Part shown: positions 24,861-38,512 of the stretch, one piece after another
Layout: each line of letters begins with the position of its first letter
Numbering within the stretch: position 1 is the first letter of the stretch
DNA from: Malania oleifera
Taxonomy: Eukaryota; Streptophyta; Magnoliopsida; Santalales; Ximeniaceae
DNA length: 64,000 nt
NCBI RefSeq assembly: GCF_029873635.1
Contig: NC_080423.1
Span: forward strand, 96,619,025 to 96,683,024
Direction: 5' to 3'
Made by a program: the position numbers and the translations under genes
The notes under the pieces: model-generated
Told to the model about the DNA's origin: nothing
Databases searched by the model: none
What the model saw: the letters and a program-made list of their open reading frames with translations, nothing else

Positions 24861-24880
24861 GCTTAGCGACTCCGCTGGAG
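24861..24880 (+). other. primer-binding site of the Ogre element (tRNA not assigned)
   Basis: GCTTAGCGACTCCGCTGGAG immediately follows the LTR. It matches the TGGCGACTCCGCTGG-type primer site that I associate with plant Tat/Ogre elements; I do not assign the tRNA with confidence. Confidence 0.7.
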
Positions 24881-25769
24881 ACCTTAGAGAGTCAAGCCAT
24901 TAATTAATTAGAAATTATCCCAAGTTCAAATTTAATAAATCTTTTAATTATTCCTTATTTTGTGAATATTGTAATTCATAAATAACCTTGATTATTTGTA
25001 AATATTTTGCTTCCATAATTTACAAATAACCTTAATTAATTAAAAATATTTTGTTTCCTAATTTTTTGAATATTAATTGTAAATATTTTATTTCCAAATA
25101 TTATGAATGAAGCATATTAATTGTAAGATATTTTAAATAAGTATATTAATTATAGATATTTTGTATACTAATCGTAAATATTTTGTTTCCATATTCTTTT
25201 TAAGTAAGCATATTAACTGACAATATTTTTGTTTCCAAATTTTTTGAATAAACATATTAATTGCATATATTGTGTTTCCATACCTTTTGAATAAATATAT
25301 TGATTGTAGATATCTTGTTTCCATATTTTTAATAGCATGTGAATAAATGTGGGGGTAGCGGGATTAGGTTAAAAATTAAATTCACACACTTTTATGCTCT
25401 ATACCCGAGCTTTATCATTTAGGGTTAGATATGGGTGTAATAGCGTTTGTCCCCACGTGGCAGGGCTTGTGGGGACCCACGAACCACTCTGCTCAATTTA
25501 AACTTCATCCAAACCCCTTTTAGGTGAGGATGGAGGTTAGATTGGGAACCTTTGTATATAGGGATTAGAGCTTACCCACACATACTTGTCTATAGTCGTC
25601 TCTAACAAGGATAGAGCCATGAAGAACCCCATATATACGTACCTACCCTAGGTTGGGACAGGAGCCACATCCTTCTCCATGTATAGTGTGTTGTATATAT
25701 GTTATGAGATACTTTGTATTATATCATACATTTGACATCCATTTTAGACATACATACTACTTAGCTAGT

Positions 25770-26110
25770 AATCAGAAAAGCCCAATAATGAGACCAAGGC
25801 CCATCCTTTCAAAAATGAAGCACTTGGCCCAAGCATTTTAAAATATGGGTCGGCCCAACCCTTCTCAAATAACTCGGGCCCAATTCTTCAAAAAAAAAAC
25901 AAACAAACAAACCTAGGCCCGACCTCTTCCTAAGAAAAGATTCAGCCTAGGCTTGATTTTCAAAAAGGGTAAAACCCAGATTTCAAAAGTGGACTTCGGC
26001 CCTATTGTCTAAAAATATGGGCCAACATTTTTCTAAGCAAATCCAAACCCAAGTCCTTTTAAAACTAGGGCCTGATCTCATCATTAAAAACTTGAAGCCC
26101 ATATTTTAAA
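25770..26110. repeat. degenerate ~33-bp array of GGCCCA motifs
   Basis: Around nine GGCCCA, GGGCCC or TGGGCC motifs alternate with CTTTTCAAAA-like spacers. Spacing is irregular, so this is an old degenerate tandem repeat. Confidence 0.55.
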
Positions 26111-26606
26111 ATACTCAATGTCTAAGTGCATATCAAGGTCCATAAGCCTGCATTGAACAGATCCAATGGATTGACCAGCCTGGGTCAACTCCAAACTCAT
26201 ATCATAATCTGACCTTCCATAGAATGCGAGACATATGGACCATCAACAAGGAAAGGAATGGTGGAGGGAAAATTTGAACTGAAATTGTGGCCCATCAATG
26301 GTTGTGTTACTATTGAAATCTTTCATTAGTGGATTTGTGCTAGAATTCTGGCTAAGTAGTCATTTAGGTTACATCGCATTCATGTACTTCATTTCATGCA
26401 TGATCATGCAGGATAGGTCGCATATATGTTCATACCCTTATTTGTATCTATTTGAGCACTAGATACACCCTAGGTTTGAAATGAAAGCTTCATTCTTCTC
26501 TGTGTAATGTCATCGCTTTGAATTTATAACACTGTGCCTGACATATTGCATCCATTTAGGCATACCTTGTGCTTAGCCAAGATTTTGGAAAAGATCAGAT
26601 TCATTC

Positions 26607-28220
26607 ATGAAAGACACGATAGTCACATATGAAAAGGAGTCCACAGTACAGATATACTCTGAGAATCAGCAAAGTCAATGGGGAGATAGCGTGGATAAGG
26701 AATCAGTGATCGAGGTACTAGATCGAGTCAACCTAAATACTCGGTCGAACTCTTTGGAAGAACTGAAAATCATTTGGAAGGGGTGGTCACCTCAGCGCCG
26801 GTTGAAATTTTCACAACTGTATGGGCATATTGGGTTCCTACTTCATGTGTCCGTAAATCTCCGTGTGATTGAGGTGTTAGTGGAATTCTGGAATCCTTCG
26901 TATTGTTGCTTCACTTACGTGCATTATCTTAGAGCATCTTTTGTAAAAGAATTGGATGACGTCATCGGGGTTAGAATTCAAAAGACAGAAGATACAAAAA
27001 TCACCTGGCTATGCTTGAAGCGACTGTTAGAAAAGGAAGATGGGGAAGAGGCTCAAATGCATATGTTAGCCCTAGCTATATATGGATTAATCATATTTCC
27101 AAAGGAGGTAGGGACTATCGATCAGAATACTATTTCTTTTGTAGCACAGGTAAAAGAAGGAATCAACCCAGTCCCTGGAATCCTGGCCGAGACTTTTCGA
27201 TCTCTCCATGAGTGTCAGGTCAAAAGACATACAAGATTAAGATGTTGTGTGCCCCTACTGTATGTATGGATAATGAGTCACTTACCTTGCACCCTGAGGT
27301 CTTTTCGTACCACTTACTCGACACTCAGAATCCCCTTAGCAGAATTCGTAACCGAAAAACATACCAATAAATTTGAATGGAAGTCAAGACTACGACATTT
27401 AGTCAACAGGGGACTCGTTTGGCAAGCACCATGGATGGGCCTGTCCAATGTCATATACAGGTGTGGAAATCTCCCATGGGTGCCACTGCTTGGCCCTTGG
27501 GGAGGGATAGTGTATGCGCCCCTTATGCTTAGAAGACAAATAGGGGCAACCCAGTTTATACCCATGACACACGGATTGGCTAATTCTCGATTCTTGTACG
27601 AAACAAGTGATGATCAAAGGCGAGTCCGAGAATTTACAGTGGCATGGAGACATGTTTATTTAATAGAATCAAGCCATCAAGGTTCAGGTACCCAAAGAAA
27701 CTATGAACTATGGTTGGCTAACAGAGTGAATTCACAGGTCAAACAAATGGTGAGGGGTCTTGTAGCCCAAACAAAGGCACCAGCAGAAAACATACAAGCA
27801 AATTTGCAAGAAGGGCTACGCTTAGCAGAAGAAAAAGCCATGTGGGTAGTAATGAAGAATCAACAAGAAAGGAAAAAAGAAGAGAAGTTGGTTGCATTCT
27901 ATCGTAGGAAAATCTAGCGACAGAAAGCTCAGTGTTTACAATCAGAAAGGGAAATAATGGCATTAAGAAAGAAAAGACGCACACTCCAAGTAGCAGTGGA
28001 CCAGAAATCTCAGATGTTAAAAGAAGCCAGAACTGAAAATGAAAGGAAGTCACTCTACATACGGGAACTCGAAAGTCAGTGGGATGAGCAGAGAGGAAAA
28101 CATAACTAAGTGCTGGAAAAGATGGAGCCATGCATAATGAAAGCTGGCTACTGGGAAGCCAAGTTTCGAGCTTTGCATAAGAAGATGACACAGCAAGATG
28201 CTGAGGTTATGAAATCATGA
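26607..28220 (+). mobile_element. Ogre ORF1 region (DUF7745-like plus coiled coil)
   Basis: An open stretch of 436 codons (26607-27917) precedes gag, as is typical of Ogre. It contains WKGWSPQRRLKFSQLYGHIG, VLVEFWNPSYCCFTY and MLALAIYGLIIFP, which recall the plant DUF7745-type domain found in Ogre ORF1 proteins. The C-terminal part is Lys/Glu/Gln-rich and probably a coiled coil (to about 28220). The role of ORF1 in Ogre is unknown. Only its C-terminal end is present in the second interior (39207-39640). Confidence 0.75.
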
Positions 28221-28587
28221 GCAGACCTTGATTCAATATTCGATTGGATTATTTCTGAAAGTGTTGTTGGCAATAAAAATAAGGAACAGGGATGAATGAC
28301 ATATTGTATAAAAGGATCCTTTTAATGAAAAGCAGATTTTTTCTAGAATGATGATGATCTTTTCCATAAACCTTGGTTAAAGTACATTAGGTTGCATACA
28401 TATGTTTCATATTTGTGAATGTCTTAAAAAGACCATCGCATCTCATGCATTCATACCTCCATAATTATGCATTCACGATTCTAAAAAGGGAAAGTTTTGG
28501 TTTGCAGCTCCCAGCCCCAGAAGACGTTTGAGTAAGCAACATTGAGACTATCACACATCAATACAATACCAGGAGAAGGGAAAAAAA

Positions 28588-31430
28588 ATGAGTGAACAGT
28601 TGGAAAGTAGAGTCCTTGGCATAGAGCAAAGACAAGAAGAATTGAATGAAAAAATGAGCAAGATCCTAGAATTATTGATGAACAAAGGAAAAGCAGTACA
28701 GAATGATCCGGAGACAGATATGGACCCCACTCATGCTCCAAGTTTTACCCCAGTGCATGGACAAATGTCAGCTCCACTACCTGGCATCATGGAGGGTTCG
28801 ATGCCAAGTATACCTCCGTTCATTCCTAATGTACCAGCACAGGGGTTCCCAGTGGTGGGGACTCCCCCATTAGTAGCTTCTGATCCGGGGATGAACAGAT
28901 CTGAAACTGAATGTCGTTACGACGTACTAGAGGAACGCCTGAAAGCTATTGAGGGATCCAATACATTCGACTCTGTAGATCCCAATGACCTGTGCCTCGT
29001 GCCAAAGGTCACCCTGCCACCGAAATTTAAAGTACCAGATTTTGAAAATTTTGATGGAACTAATTGTCCTCGAACTCACCTGCACCTGTATTGCCAAAAA
29101 ATGGCTGCACATTCTGATAATGAGAGACAAATGATGCATTGCTTTCAAGATAGCTTGACAGGGGCAGCTATCAGGTGGTATATTCAACAAGATCGGGCTC
29201 GGATCCACACATGGAAAGATCTGGCTAATTCTTTCATAGCTCAATACCGCCATGTTATAGAAATGGCACCCGATCGTATGACCTTGCAAAGTATGCAAAT
29301 GAAACCCACCGAAACATTTAGAGAATATGCATATAGGTGGAGGGACATGTCAGTCCAAGTAAATCCTCCGGTGGAAGATAGGGAGGCTATTTCCCTATTT
29401 GTGAATACGTTGAAAGATCCTTACTTCGGGCATCTCCTAGGGGCAACCCCCCATGATTTTATGGACATCGTTTTCTACCGGAGAGAGGATTGAGACGGCC
29501 ATCAAAGTCGGAAGAACTCAAAGTATCAGTGTAGAGACTGGTCTAGGCAAGAAGTGGACAATCAAGAAGAAGGAAGAAGAGGTCCATATGGTTCGAAGGC
29601 AACAATATCAAAGACAGCAGAGCTAAGGGACTAGGAATAATTTCATTTTCGAACCCTCTATCAATCAGAAAGTTCATACAGGCGCAAGACCCCAAGTTGT
29701 TCCTTCCGGGACCATGCCTGCCCAACCGAATGTGCAAACACATGATAGAGGCATACAGAGAAATGTGAGAAGGATAGATCCTATTCCAATGACATACTTA
29801 GAATTATTCCCACAATTGATGGAAAGGAACTTAGTTTCAGTCATTCCGGGAATGGTCGTTACGGCACCCTTTCCACAATGGTACGACCCCAAAGCCAAGT
29901 GTGCGTATCACGCTAACACTCCCGGGCACACTATTGAGCGTTGTTGGGCATTCAAAAATAAGGTTCAAACACTAAGAGAAGCCGGATGGCTAGCATTTGA
30001 TGATAAACAACCAGGAATTCAAGGGAACCCTTTGCCCAATCATGGGGGTAACAATGTCGGAATGATAGAGGAAGGGACGAATGAAGTGGATTTTCAACAA
30101 ATGTCTCTAGATTGGGTGTTCAATGAACTTATTGCGGCAGGTCAAATAGGGCAAGAGGCCGTTTGCCCTACCAATGCACCTTGTTTATGTCAGAGTAAAG
30201 AAGGAAGATCTGTGAAACAGTGTGTAACTTTTAGAATGTTTCTGCAAAAGATGGTGGATAATAAGTCTGTAGAGTTCGGTTGTACCCGCAAGAGTGGAGA
30301 GATTGCAGTCATTGGGGAAAACAGGCCAGTATATCATCAGTGCACTAATCAACCATTCATACCCACCATGAACAAGGCCCTTCCCACGCAGGAAGCGCCA
30401 GCTCACTTGGTGATCTCTACTCCCAGGCCATTCCCATACAAAAGTAACCAAGCAGTACCCTGGAAATATGAATGCGAAGCGTATGTGGAAGGAAGCACCA
30501 GCAATATAGCAGGGGTAAAAGGGATAACCCGAAGTGGTAGGGTGTATATGCCAGATTCTTCTAAATCAAATCGGCAAAATGCAGGGGAACCAGACAGGGC
30601 AGTGAAAAGTCCAATATCCAATGGAGAGGCCGAAGAATTCCTAAAGATAATAAAGCATAGCGAATACAACATTGTGGACCAACTAAAGAAAATGCCAGCT
30701 CACATATCTGTTTTGTCACTTCTACTAAATTCAGAGACCCATCGGGAAGCGTTACTTAAAGTTCTAAATCAAGCCTACATTCCCCAAGATATCAGCGTTG
30801 ATAAATTCAATCATGTGATCGAAAGTCTGGCAGCCTCCAACTACATCACTTTTATTGATGAAGAAATTCCGCCAGAAGGCCAGGGGCATAACAAGGCGCT
30901 GCATATATCCACCAAATGTAAGGATCACATGATGTCTCGAGTCTTGATAGATAATGGGTCATCCCTCAATGTTATGCCAATGACTACACTGCAAAGGTTA
31001 CCCATTGATCCTTCTTATGTGACACCAAACAATTTGGTGGTGCGTGCCTTCGATGGAACACGAAGAGAGTCAGTAGGGTCGCTTGACATCCCTATTCAGA
31101 TTGGACCAGTAACCTTCAATATCACTTTTCAAGTCATGGATATTACACCTTCATACAGTTGTCTCTTGGGAAGGCCGTGGATACATAATACAGGGGCAGT
31201 TCCATCATCTTTGCATCAGCGAGTGAAATTTGTAGTAGGGGATAAACTGGTATGTGTTTATGGAGAGACCGATATAATGGTTACTAAACCTTCTTCCACT
31301 CCCTATGTGGAAGCAGCTGAAGAAGCCCATGAAGATTCATTCCGAGCATTTGAGATCATCAACGTCATTACTATAATGGAGGGATTTTTTATCCCTCAAC
31401 CTCAGATCTCTTCTTCCACACGTATGGTGG
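28588..31430 (+). mobile_element. gag-protease region, first Ogre interior
   Basis: Gag begins MSEQLESRVLGIEQRQ (coiled coil), then a proline-rich linker and a retrotransposon gag domain (PKFKVPDFENFDGTN, AIRWYIQQD, FREYAYRWRDM). A CX2-type cysteine/histidine motif (KCAYHANTPGHTIERC, around 29900-29945) fits the zinc knuckle. A retropepsin follows (LIDNGSSLNVMP, around 30945-30980). It has DNGS rather than DTGS, as I recall is usual in this lineage. Fossil, broken in a few places. Confidence 0.85.
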
Positions 31431-31434
31431 CTTT

Positions 31435-31660
31435 TGCTCATTTTGCTCATTTTGCTCATTACTATAACTGGACATCTTTTGATTACCCAATTCACTTCAT
31501 GTAATAGCTTTTGCTCATTTTGCTTTCTTTTTGTAATCCGTGGACATTATCGCCTCGGACCGTTTGTCTTTTTCATCAATAAAACAAGTATGCATTTCTT
31601 TCGCATTTATTGCATCATAGGATCAGTTGTCAAAGAATTGTTTACCTTTGTTTTATGCAG
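31435..31660 (+). other. family-typical intron between protease and RT (first interior)
   Basis: Ogre elements are known to remove an intron between protease and RT. Here a T-rich tract ends in TTTGTTTTATGCAG (AG at 31659-31660) just before the RT-linked coding region resumes with GGATAGGG. The donor was not fixed. Confidence 0.5.
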
Positions 31661-34600
31661 GGATAGGGAAAATAATCATACCAGTATTCTGGAGCCAGAA
31701 ATTGATGTTAACTTTGAAAACTTAATCCTAGAAGCTGAAATAGAAGAGGAAACCAACTTATCAACTGAAATGCAAAGAATGTTGAAATCCGATGAAAAAC
31801 CAACTTTAACCAGTAGTGACCCCACAGTCACAATAAATTTGGGGACTAATGAGGAACCAAAAGAAGTAAAAATCGGGGCACTGTTGGGAGGAAGAGAAAG
31901 ATGCGAAATGATAAACCTTCTAAAGGAATACCAAGATGTTTTCGCATGGTCATATCAAGACATGCCAGGTTTGGATACAGACTTAGTAACACATAAGTTA
32001 CCCATTTAGCCAGATAGAAACCGGCAAAACAGAAATTGAGGAGAATGCGCCCAGATATGTTGATCAAAATAAAAGAAGAGGTACAGAAGCAGTTTGAGGC
32101 TGGTTTTTTAGAAGTAGCCAAATATCCAGAGTGGATGGCCAATGTAGTTCCAATAATGAAGAAAAATGGAAAAGTGAGAGTCTGTGTTGACTATCGAGAC
32201 TTGAATAAAGCTAGCTCTAAAGACAATTTCCCACTTCTACACATAGATGTGCTAGTAGACAATATGGCGGGACATGCCCTGTTTTCATTCATGGATGGAT
32301 TTTCTAGATAAAATCAAATTAGGATGGCCCCGGAAGATAAAGAGAAGACCACGTTTATCACCTTATGGGGGACCTTTTGCTACAAGGTTATGCCTTTCGA
32401 TTTAAAGAATGCAGCGGCAACCTATCAGAGAGCCATGGTAACATTATTCCATGACTTGATGCATAAGGAGATAGAAGTATATGTGGACGACATGATCGTT
32501 AAGTCTCGGGATGAGTATAGCCATGTGATGAACTTAAGGAAGCTATTTAAAAGGCTACGAAAATGTCAACTGAAATTAAATCCAGAAAAATACATTCGGA
32601 GCTTCTTCAGGAAAATTGTTGGGATTTATCGTAAGTGAGAAAGGGATTGAGGTAGACCCAGATAAAATAAAAGCTATTCGAGAAATGCCTAGTCCCAAAA
32701 CCGAAAAAGAGGTTAGGAGTTTCCTAGGCAAATTAAACTACATAGCCCGATTTATATCTCAGTTGACTGCTACTTGCGAGCCCATATTTAAGCTGCTAAA
32801 GAAGGATAACCTCAAAAAATGTAATGAAGATTGTCAGAAAGCTTTTGAGAAAATAAAAGAATATCTATTGAACCCTCCAGTTTTGGTTCCCCCTGTACCT
32901 GGAAGGCCTCTTATATTATACTTAGTAGTATCAGAGAATTCCATGGGGTGTGTGTTAGGACAACACGATGAGTTCGGAAGAAAGGAGTGCGCCATCTATT
33001 GTCTAAGCAAAAAGTTCACGGAATACGAATCTAGGTACTCTAACCTGGAGAAGACATGTTGCGCTTTGGTGTGGGTGGTTAGCAGATTAAGGCATACACG
33101 CTGTATTACACAACGTGGCTGATTTCTAAAATGGATCCGATTAAGTATGTTTTCGAGAAACCTGCAGTAACAGGACAAATGGCTCATTGGCAAATGCTGT
33201 TGACTGAATATGATATTACATATGTAACGAGAAAAGCCATCAAAGGGAGCATTATAGAAGAATATTTGGCTGATAGGCCTGTTAATGATTACCAACCCAT
33301 GGAGTTTGACTTCCCGGATCAAGATATTGATTCAATTGATCAAGAAAAGGAAGATAATGTTGGGTGGATGATGCTATTTGACGGGGCAACCAACGTATGG
33401 GGGCATGGAATAGGGGCTGTACTCATATCACCAAAGGGTAAATATTACCCAGTCACAGCCAGACTCACCTTTCCGTGTACCAATAATATAACTGAGTATG
33501 AAGCATGCGTATTGGGCTTACAAGCAGCTATTGACCGAGGCATTAAAAAATTGATCGTAAAAGGAGATTCCGCTTTGGTAATTTATCAGTTGACTGGAAA
33601 GTGGGAAACCCAGGATTCCAAGTTAATACCATATTAGGAGTACATTCAGGAAATGATGCAGGAATTCGATACTATCAGTTTTTCGCGTTTATCAAGAGAG
33701 AGTAATTTAATTCCTGATGCGCCAGCAACATTGGCGGCTTTATTTAAGGTTGAGTCCGGAATAGAGATTGAACCCATTCGAATAAGGATGCATAGGGAGC
33801 CAGCATATTGTATAATGACGGAAGAAGCTGATGGAAAGCCATGGTTTCATGATATCAAAACATACATTCAATGGAAGGAGTATCCCATAGGAGCCTCTAA
33901 TAACGACCGGAAGACAATTAGGAGGCTAGCTATGGGATTCTTCTTAGATGGGGAGATGTTGTATAAAAGGAACCATGATATGACCCTCATGTAGTGCGTG
34001 GAGTTGCAAAAGGCAAGACAAATCATACAGGAAGTACATGATGGCGTTTGTGGGACCCATGCGGGAGGTCACTCGTTGGCTCGAAAAATCCTAAGGAGTG
34101 GATACTATTGGATAACCATGGAATAGGATTATATAGAATATGTTCGAAAGTGGCATAAGTCAAATCTATGAAGATCACATACAAGTCCCACCCACTCAAC
34201 TCCAGGTTTTATCTACACCTTGGCCTTTCTCAGCATGGGGCATGGATGTGATCGGACCGATAACCCCGAAGGCCAGTAATGGGCATCGATTCATTTTCGT
34301 GGCCATTGATTACTTCACAAAATGGGTAGAAGCGGCATCATACTCTAATGTCACTCAAAGTGTAATCAATCGTTTTATTAGGAGAGAATTAATTTGTAGG
34401 TATGGGATCCCAGAAAGGATAATATCAGACAATGCCAAAAACTTGAACAATGAGGTCATGACAAAATTATGCAGTCAGTTCAAGGTCAAACATCATAATT
34501 CAGCCCCATATCGACCTTAAATGAATGGAGCGGTGGAAGCGGCTAATAAGAATATCAAGAGCATCTTGGAAAAAATGACAGAGACCTATAGAGACTGGCA

Positions 34601-35087
34601 TGAGAAGTTACCTTTCTCTTTATTGGCCTACCAGACCACTGTTCGAACATCCACAAGGGCTACCCCTTTCTCTTTGGTGTACGGAATGGAGGCCGTAACT
34701 CCAATAGAAGTTGAGATTCCATCGTTGCGAGTCTTCAAAGAAGCAGAGTTAACCGAAGCAGAATGGGTGCAATCTAGATATGACCAGTTGAATCTAATTG
34801 AAGAAAAAAGATTGACAACTATAGTCCATGGACAATTATATCAAAGGAGAATGATGAGAGCCTTTAACAAGAAAGTGCGTCCTCGATGGTTTCAAGAAGG
34901 AGATCTAGTCTTAAAAAGGATTTTACCAATTCATAATGACCCTCGAGGAAAGTGGACCCCAAATTATGAAGGGCCGTATGTGGTAAAGAAAGCATTTTCA
35001 GGAGGTGCCCTATTGTTATCAGACATGGATGGAGCCGATCTGGTGCACCCCATGAACTCAGATGCGATAAAGAAATATTTTTCTTAG
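31661..35087 (+). mobile_element. RT-RNase H-aRNase H-integrase region, first Ogre interior
   Basis: RT lies about 32036-32640 (VRVCVDYRDLN, YVDDMIVKSRDE). The Ty3 RNase H is at about 32800-33120. An archaeal-type RNase H (MMLFDGATNVWGHGIGAVL, TNN...EYEACVLGLQAA, VKGDSALVIYQL) is at about 33360-33640. Integrase zinc and core domains are at about 34020-34700 (AIDYFTKWVEA, ISDNAKNLNNE), and a C-terminal domain reaches 35087. The double RNase H places it in the Tat clade. This copy carries more breaks than the second. Confidence 0.88.
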
Positions 35088-37407
35088 AAACCCTGTAAAC
35101 TCTCAAGGAAATTCAATAAGATGATGACTGTTCATTACTCATGTTTTGATCAAATGATAGATGGCCATCATTGGCCGATCTGCTTTCCTGTAAAAGAACC
35201 AAATAATGATTTACCATTTGGTAACCAAGTTGAGCCTAAATGATAAACCAGTATTTTTTCAAAAGTCAGTTCACAAAATTTAACCTAGGTATTGGTCCTT
35301 TAGGGTCTGGCAAGTCATATGAGACAACAACTGGCTACCCGAAATGATGGCAGGCCATTTTTCTGCCACACAAAAGAAAGTTAAAGAAGAAATCCCTTGC
35401 GAACCCTTTTGAGCCTAAAAAATTCAATTCTTGATTAACCCGTCAAAGGATCACACCCCACACTAGGACAGTTTTAAAAGATCAGTCCTAAATGAAGTTC
35501 AAATGAAAATGAAGTTAAGATTTCCTTTATAAAAGGAAAATCAAAAGTTGGGGTAAAAGAAGAAGAAGAAGAAAAAGAAGATAAAAAAGAGGGAAAGAGA
35601 AAGAAGAGGAAAAGGAAGAAGAAAGAAAAATAAGGGACATGCTACATATCTGATCTTTGACAAAATTACCCTTGATGAAATCAATGATTTTGAGCCTTAT
35701 TTAACTCTTTTCTTCTTTAACCCATACCCCTAGCCTACATTACGGTCCAAATGAAAGTTTTAACCAGATTGGTATACGTTGTTGTCTCAAATGATTTGTC
35801 AGACTCAATATTGAGGCTAAACTACGTAATAACCTGATCTTGCAAAGGTACGCAGGCAACTTGTTCAAATGACAAGTTCGGTCAATACTTCGCGAATACT
35901 GCACCACTGGGGCAGAAATCTTTATTAGGGGATGGGATTTTTGAGCCTTAGTTTCCTTATTCTTGGTGAAACCTAAATCCTAAGCCTACATTTCGTCCTA
36001 TATCTTAAAGTCCACCTTAAGATCGGAATATTGATCAGACTACTTAATGAGATACTAGTTATAATTCAAGATAGGGAGTTTGAGACAAGCTTGAAATAAG
36101 CAAGAAAGAGCCTCTAAGTGGTGATACAGTGGAGAAGTTATGGTTATGTGGCTAAAAAAAAATGAAAAAAAAAACAAGGTTTTGCCCATTCATATGATTC
36201 TCTAAGCTAGCAAAGTTACATTAGTGTCAAAGTACTGGTAAAATTTTTCTCCTATTTAACAAGCACAGAAAATCAAGCAAAGTCAAGCAAGTTTGTGCAT
36301 TCCATCCATATTCCCATTGAGATTGAGTTATCTGACTGCATGCTTATTCATTTAAATTTCAAAGAGATTTTAAAACATTAAGGATGCAATCCAAAGAACG
36401 TCCTTGCGGAAAAGATGTAAGAAAGACAAGATCAGCTACAAATGCATCTACTAGGGTGGGTGTCATGTCGAGTTTCAAAAGGACACATTCAAGGACATCT
36501 ATGTCAGTAGGGAATTCAAAAATATGGCCAAGATCAAAATTTTGTTCGTTATGGGCTCATTGGGAAATTGGTGCTTCATCATATCAAAAAAAAAAAAAAA
36601 AACCCTTTCTTACTCTTCAAAGCTTTAAAGGAGGATGGATAGTCAAAAGGGTCTTAGAATCACCAGTAATTTCTATAAAGAAGATCCTTGTGGAGAAAGA
36701 GCAGTCAAACTGGGGCAAAAGTCATGTTAGGTTTCAAAGATCCGCTTATTCAAGAAGAATTGAGTTTCAGTGAGACCCATTCAAGCACTTTCTTACCAGA
36801 TTGGAATATGAAAGCAGGGCCAAAATCAGCTATAGATCCATTCAACTGAGGCTGATTTTGTGATCGAGTTTCATTTGAGCCAAGCTAATCACCAAGATCA
36901 GTAACAAACGATGGTAACTGGGACAGATTTTGATTTGAGTTTTGTCTGGACTAATTCCGATGCCTTCATATCAGAGTGCACGATGATAACATAGCCAAGA
37001 TCAGTGGACGAAGATCGAAACTGGGGCAGTTTTTAAGTTCTATTAGAGCAAATTCAGGAGCTTTCAGGATAGAATAAAAGTCGAAAACAGAACCGTGACC
37101 AGTAGCATGTAAACACTGGGGCAGATTTTAAGCGCCTTTTGGAATTCGAAACATGGCTAGAATCGGCGGCAACTTGGAATTTGAAAGCACGCCCAAGATT
37201 AGAGATTGGGTTGTCGATTACAAACACGTTGGAAGGAGAAAAGATTCATGCATTACCATGCATTTCATGCATTGCATAAGAAAGAAAATATAAAGGGCAT
37301 CTCATTCAACATGCATACATCTTTGCATTCGCGAATCATTATGCACACATAGCAACATACCACTGCATTCTAGCATCTTAGGTAGCAACATGCATGCATA
37401 TAGCAAT
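35088..37407 (+). mobile_element. 3' untranslated region of the first Ogre interior, cut by the gap
   Basis: Non-coding, with A-rich tracts (35560-35630), recurrent ACTGGGGCAG motifs (for example 35908, 36711, 37020, 37118) and no open frame of note. It is nearly identical to 46841-49161 and stops in the N run at the point where the other copy continues. Confidence 0.85.
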
Positions 37408-37507
37408 NNNNNNNNNNNNNNNNNNNNNNNNNNNNNNNNNNNNNNNNNNNNNNNNNNNNNNNNNNNNNNNNNNNNNNNNNNNNNNNNNNNNNNNNNNNNN
37501 NNNNNNN
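37408..37507. other. assembly gap (100 N)
   Basis: Exactly 100 unknown bases, the conventional placeholder for a gap of unknown size. The left flank is Ogre 3' region, the right flank is mid-LTR of a different Ogre subfamily. Confidence 0.99.
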
Positions 37508-38481
37508 CCGTCCACGTACAGCCCCAGCGACCCCCCTGTGACCTTCCTACTGCTGCTCTCGGCTACACACAGCACACACTCACACGGCCAGTAAATACAC
37601 ACACACAACTCTCTCGCACACACACACCCACTCACCCACACACAGTACACGCACAGTGAACGCACACACATCACACACAGTTTATCACATACATGCACGT
37701 TCATCCATGTGTATTATTATTATTATTGTTTTTTTTTTCTTTTCTTATTGTGTGGCATTAAGTAGTCATTATTATTGTAGAATTTTTTTTTTTTTTTTGG
37801 GTTTGTTTTAATATCTAAATTTTTGTTGTATTTGTGTATATTAAATGATTGATATTTGAAAAGTCTTTTGTTGTATATTTGAATATTCATGATTAGGGTT
37901 TTGTTGTTATATTCATATTGTAGGTTTTTATTATCGTTATAGCTATTTTAAATGTTCGGTTTTCATGTTTGGGGGTTATTTGTGTTACTGTTGTATGTCC
38001 AATGTTTGTGCATTTAGGGTAGTTTTTATTTAATTGTTGTACTTATTTATTTAACATCCATGTTCAATAATTGATATTCAAGTTTTATCTTTTGTAGTAT
38101 TTATGATTATATTTATTGAATTTTCTTGTTAAACTTTTAATGTTTTTAATATTTGTTAGTTGATATTCATGTTTGTATTTTGGCTATACGTATTATTTAA
38201 TAATCATTGTTGTTATTGCAAAATTGTTATGGTTAAAATATGTTTTAATATTTAAGTTTATATTTTTGTTGTATTTAGTGTCCGTATTAGGTTTCATACT
38301 AATTTTTTTAGGGTTTCCTCATTTTGATTCATAGTGTTCCCATCTTATCATACATTGACTTCCATAATTCGATGTGTAGATTGTTTCCTTAGTCATGGTA
38401 ATATTATTTCCATATGTATTAAGTATATCACTGATTGCGCGTTCATGTTACTGTAAATGTCTTTTAGTTAAAATATGCATA

Positions 38482-38512
<31 letters not shown>

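Larger units (their letters stand above)
24861..26606 (+). mobile_element. untranslated leader of the Ogre element
   Basis: Holds AT-rich ~60-bp imperfect tandem repeats (about 24940-25335, recurring TTTTGTTTCCA), a G-box-like CCACGTGGC (around 25453) and a degenerate array of GGCCCA motifs (25770-26110). No coding region was found before ORF1. Confidence 0.7.

Noticed and set aside
27739-28191. 150-codon minus-strand frame, repeated at 39102-39605
   Set aside because: It is antisense to the coiled-coil end of ORF1 and is repeated only because the interior is repeated.
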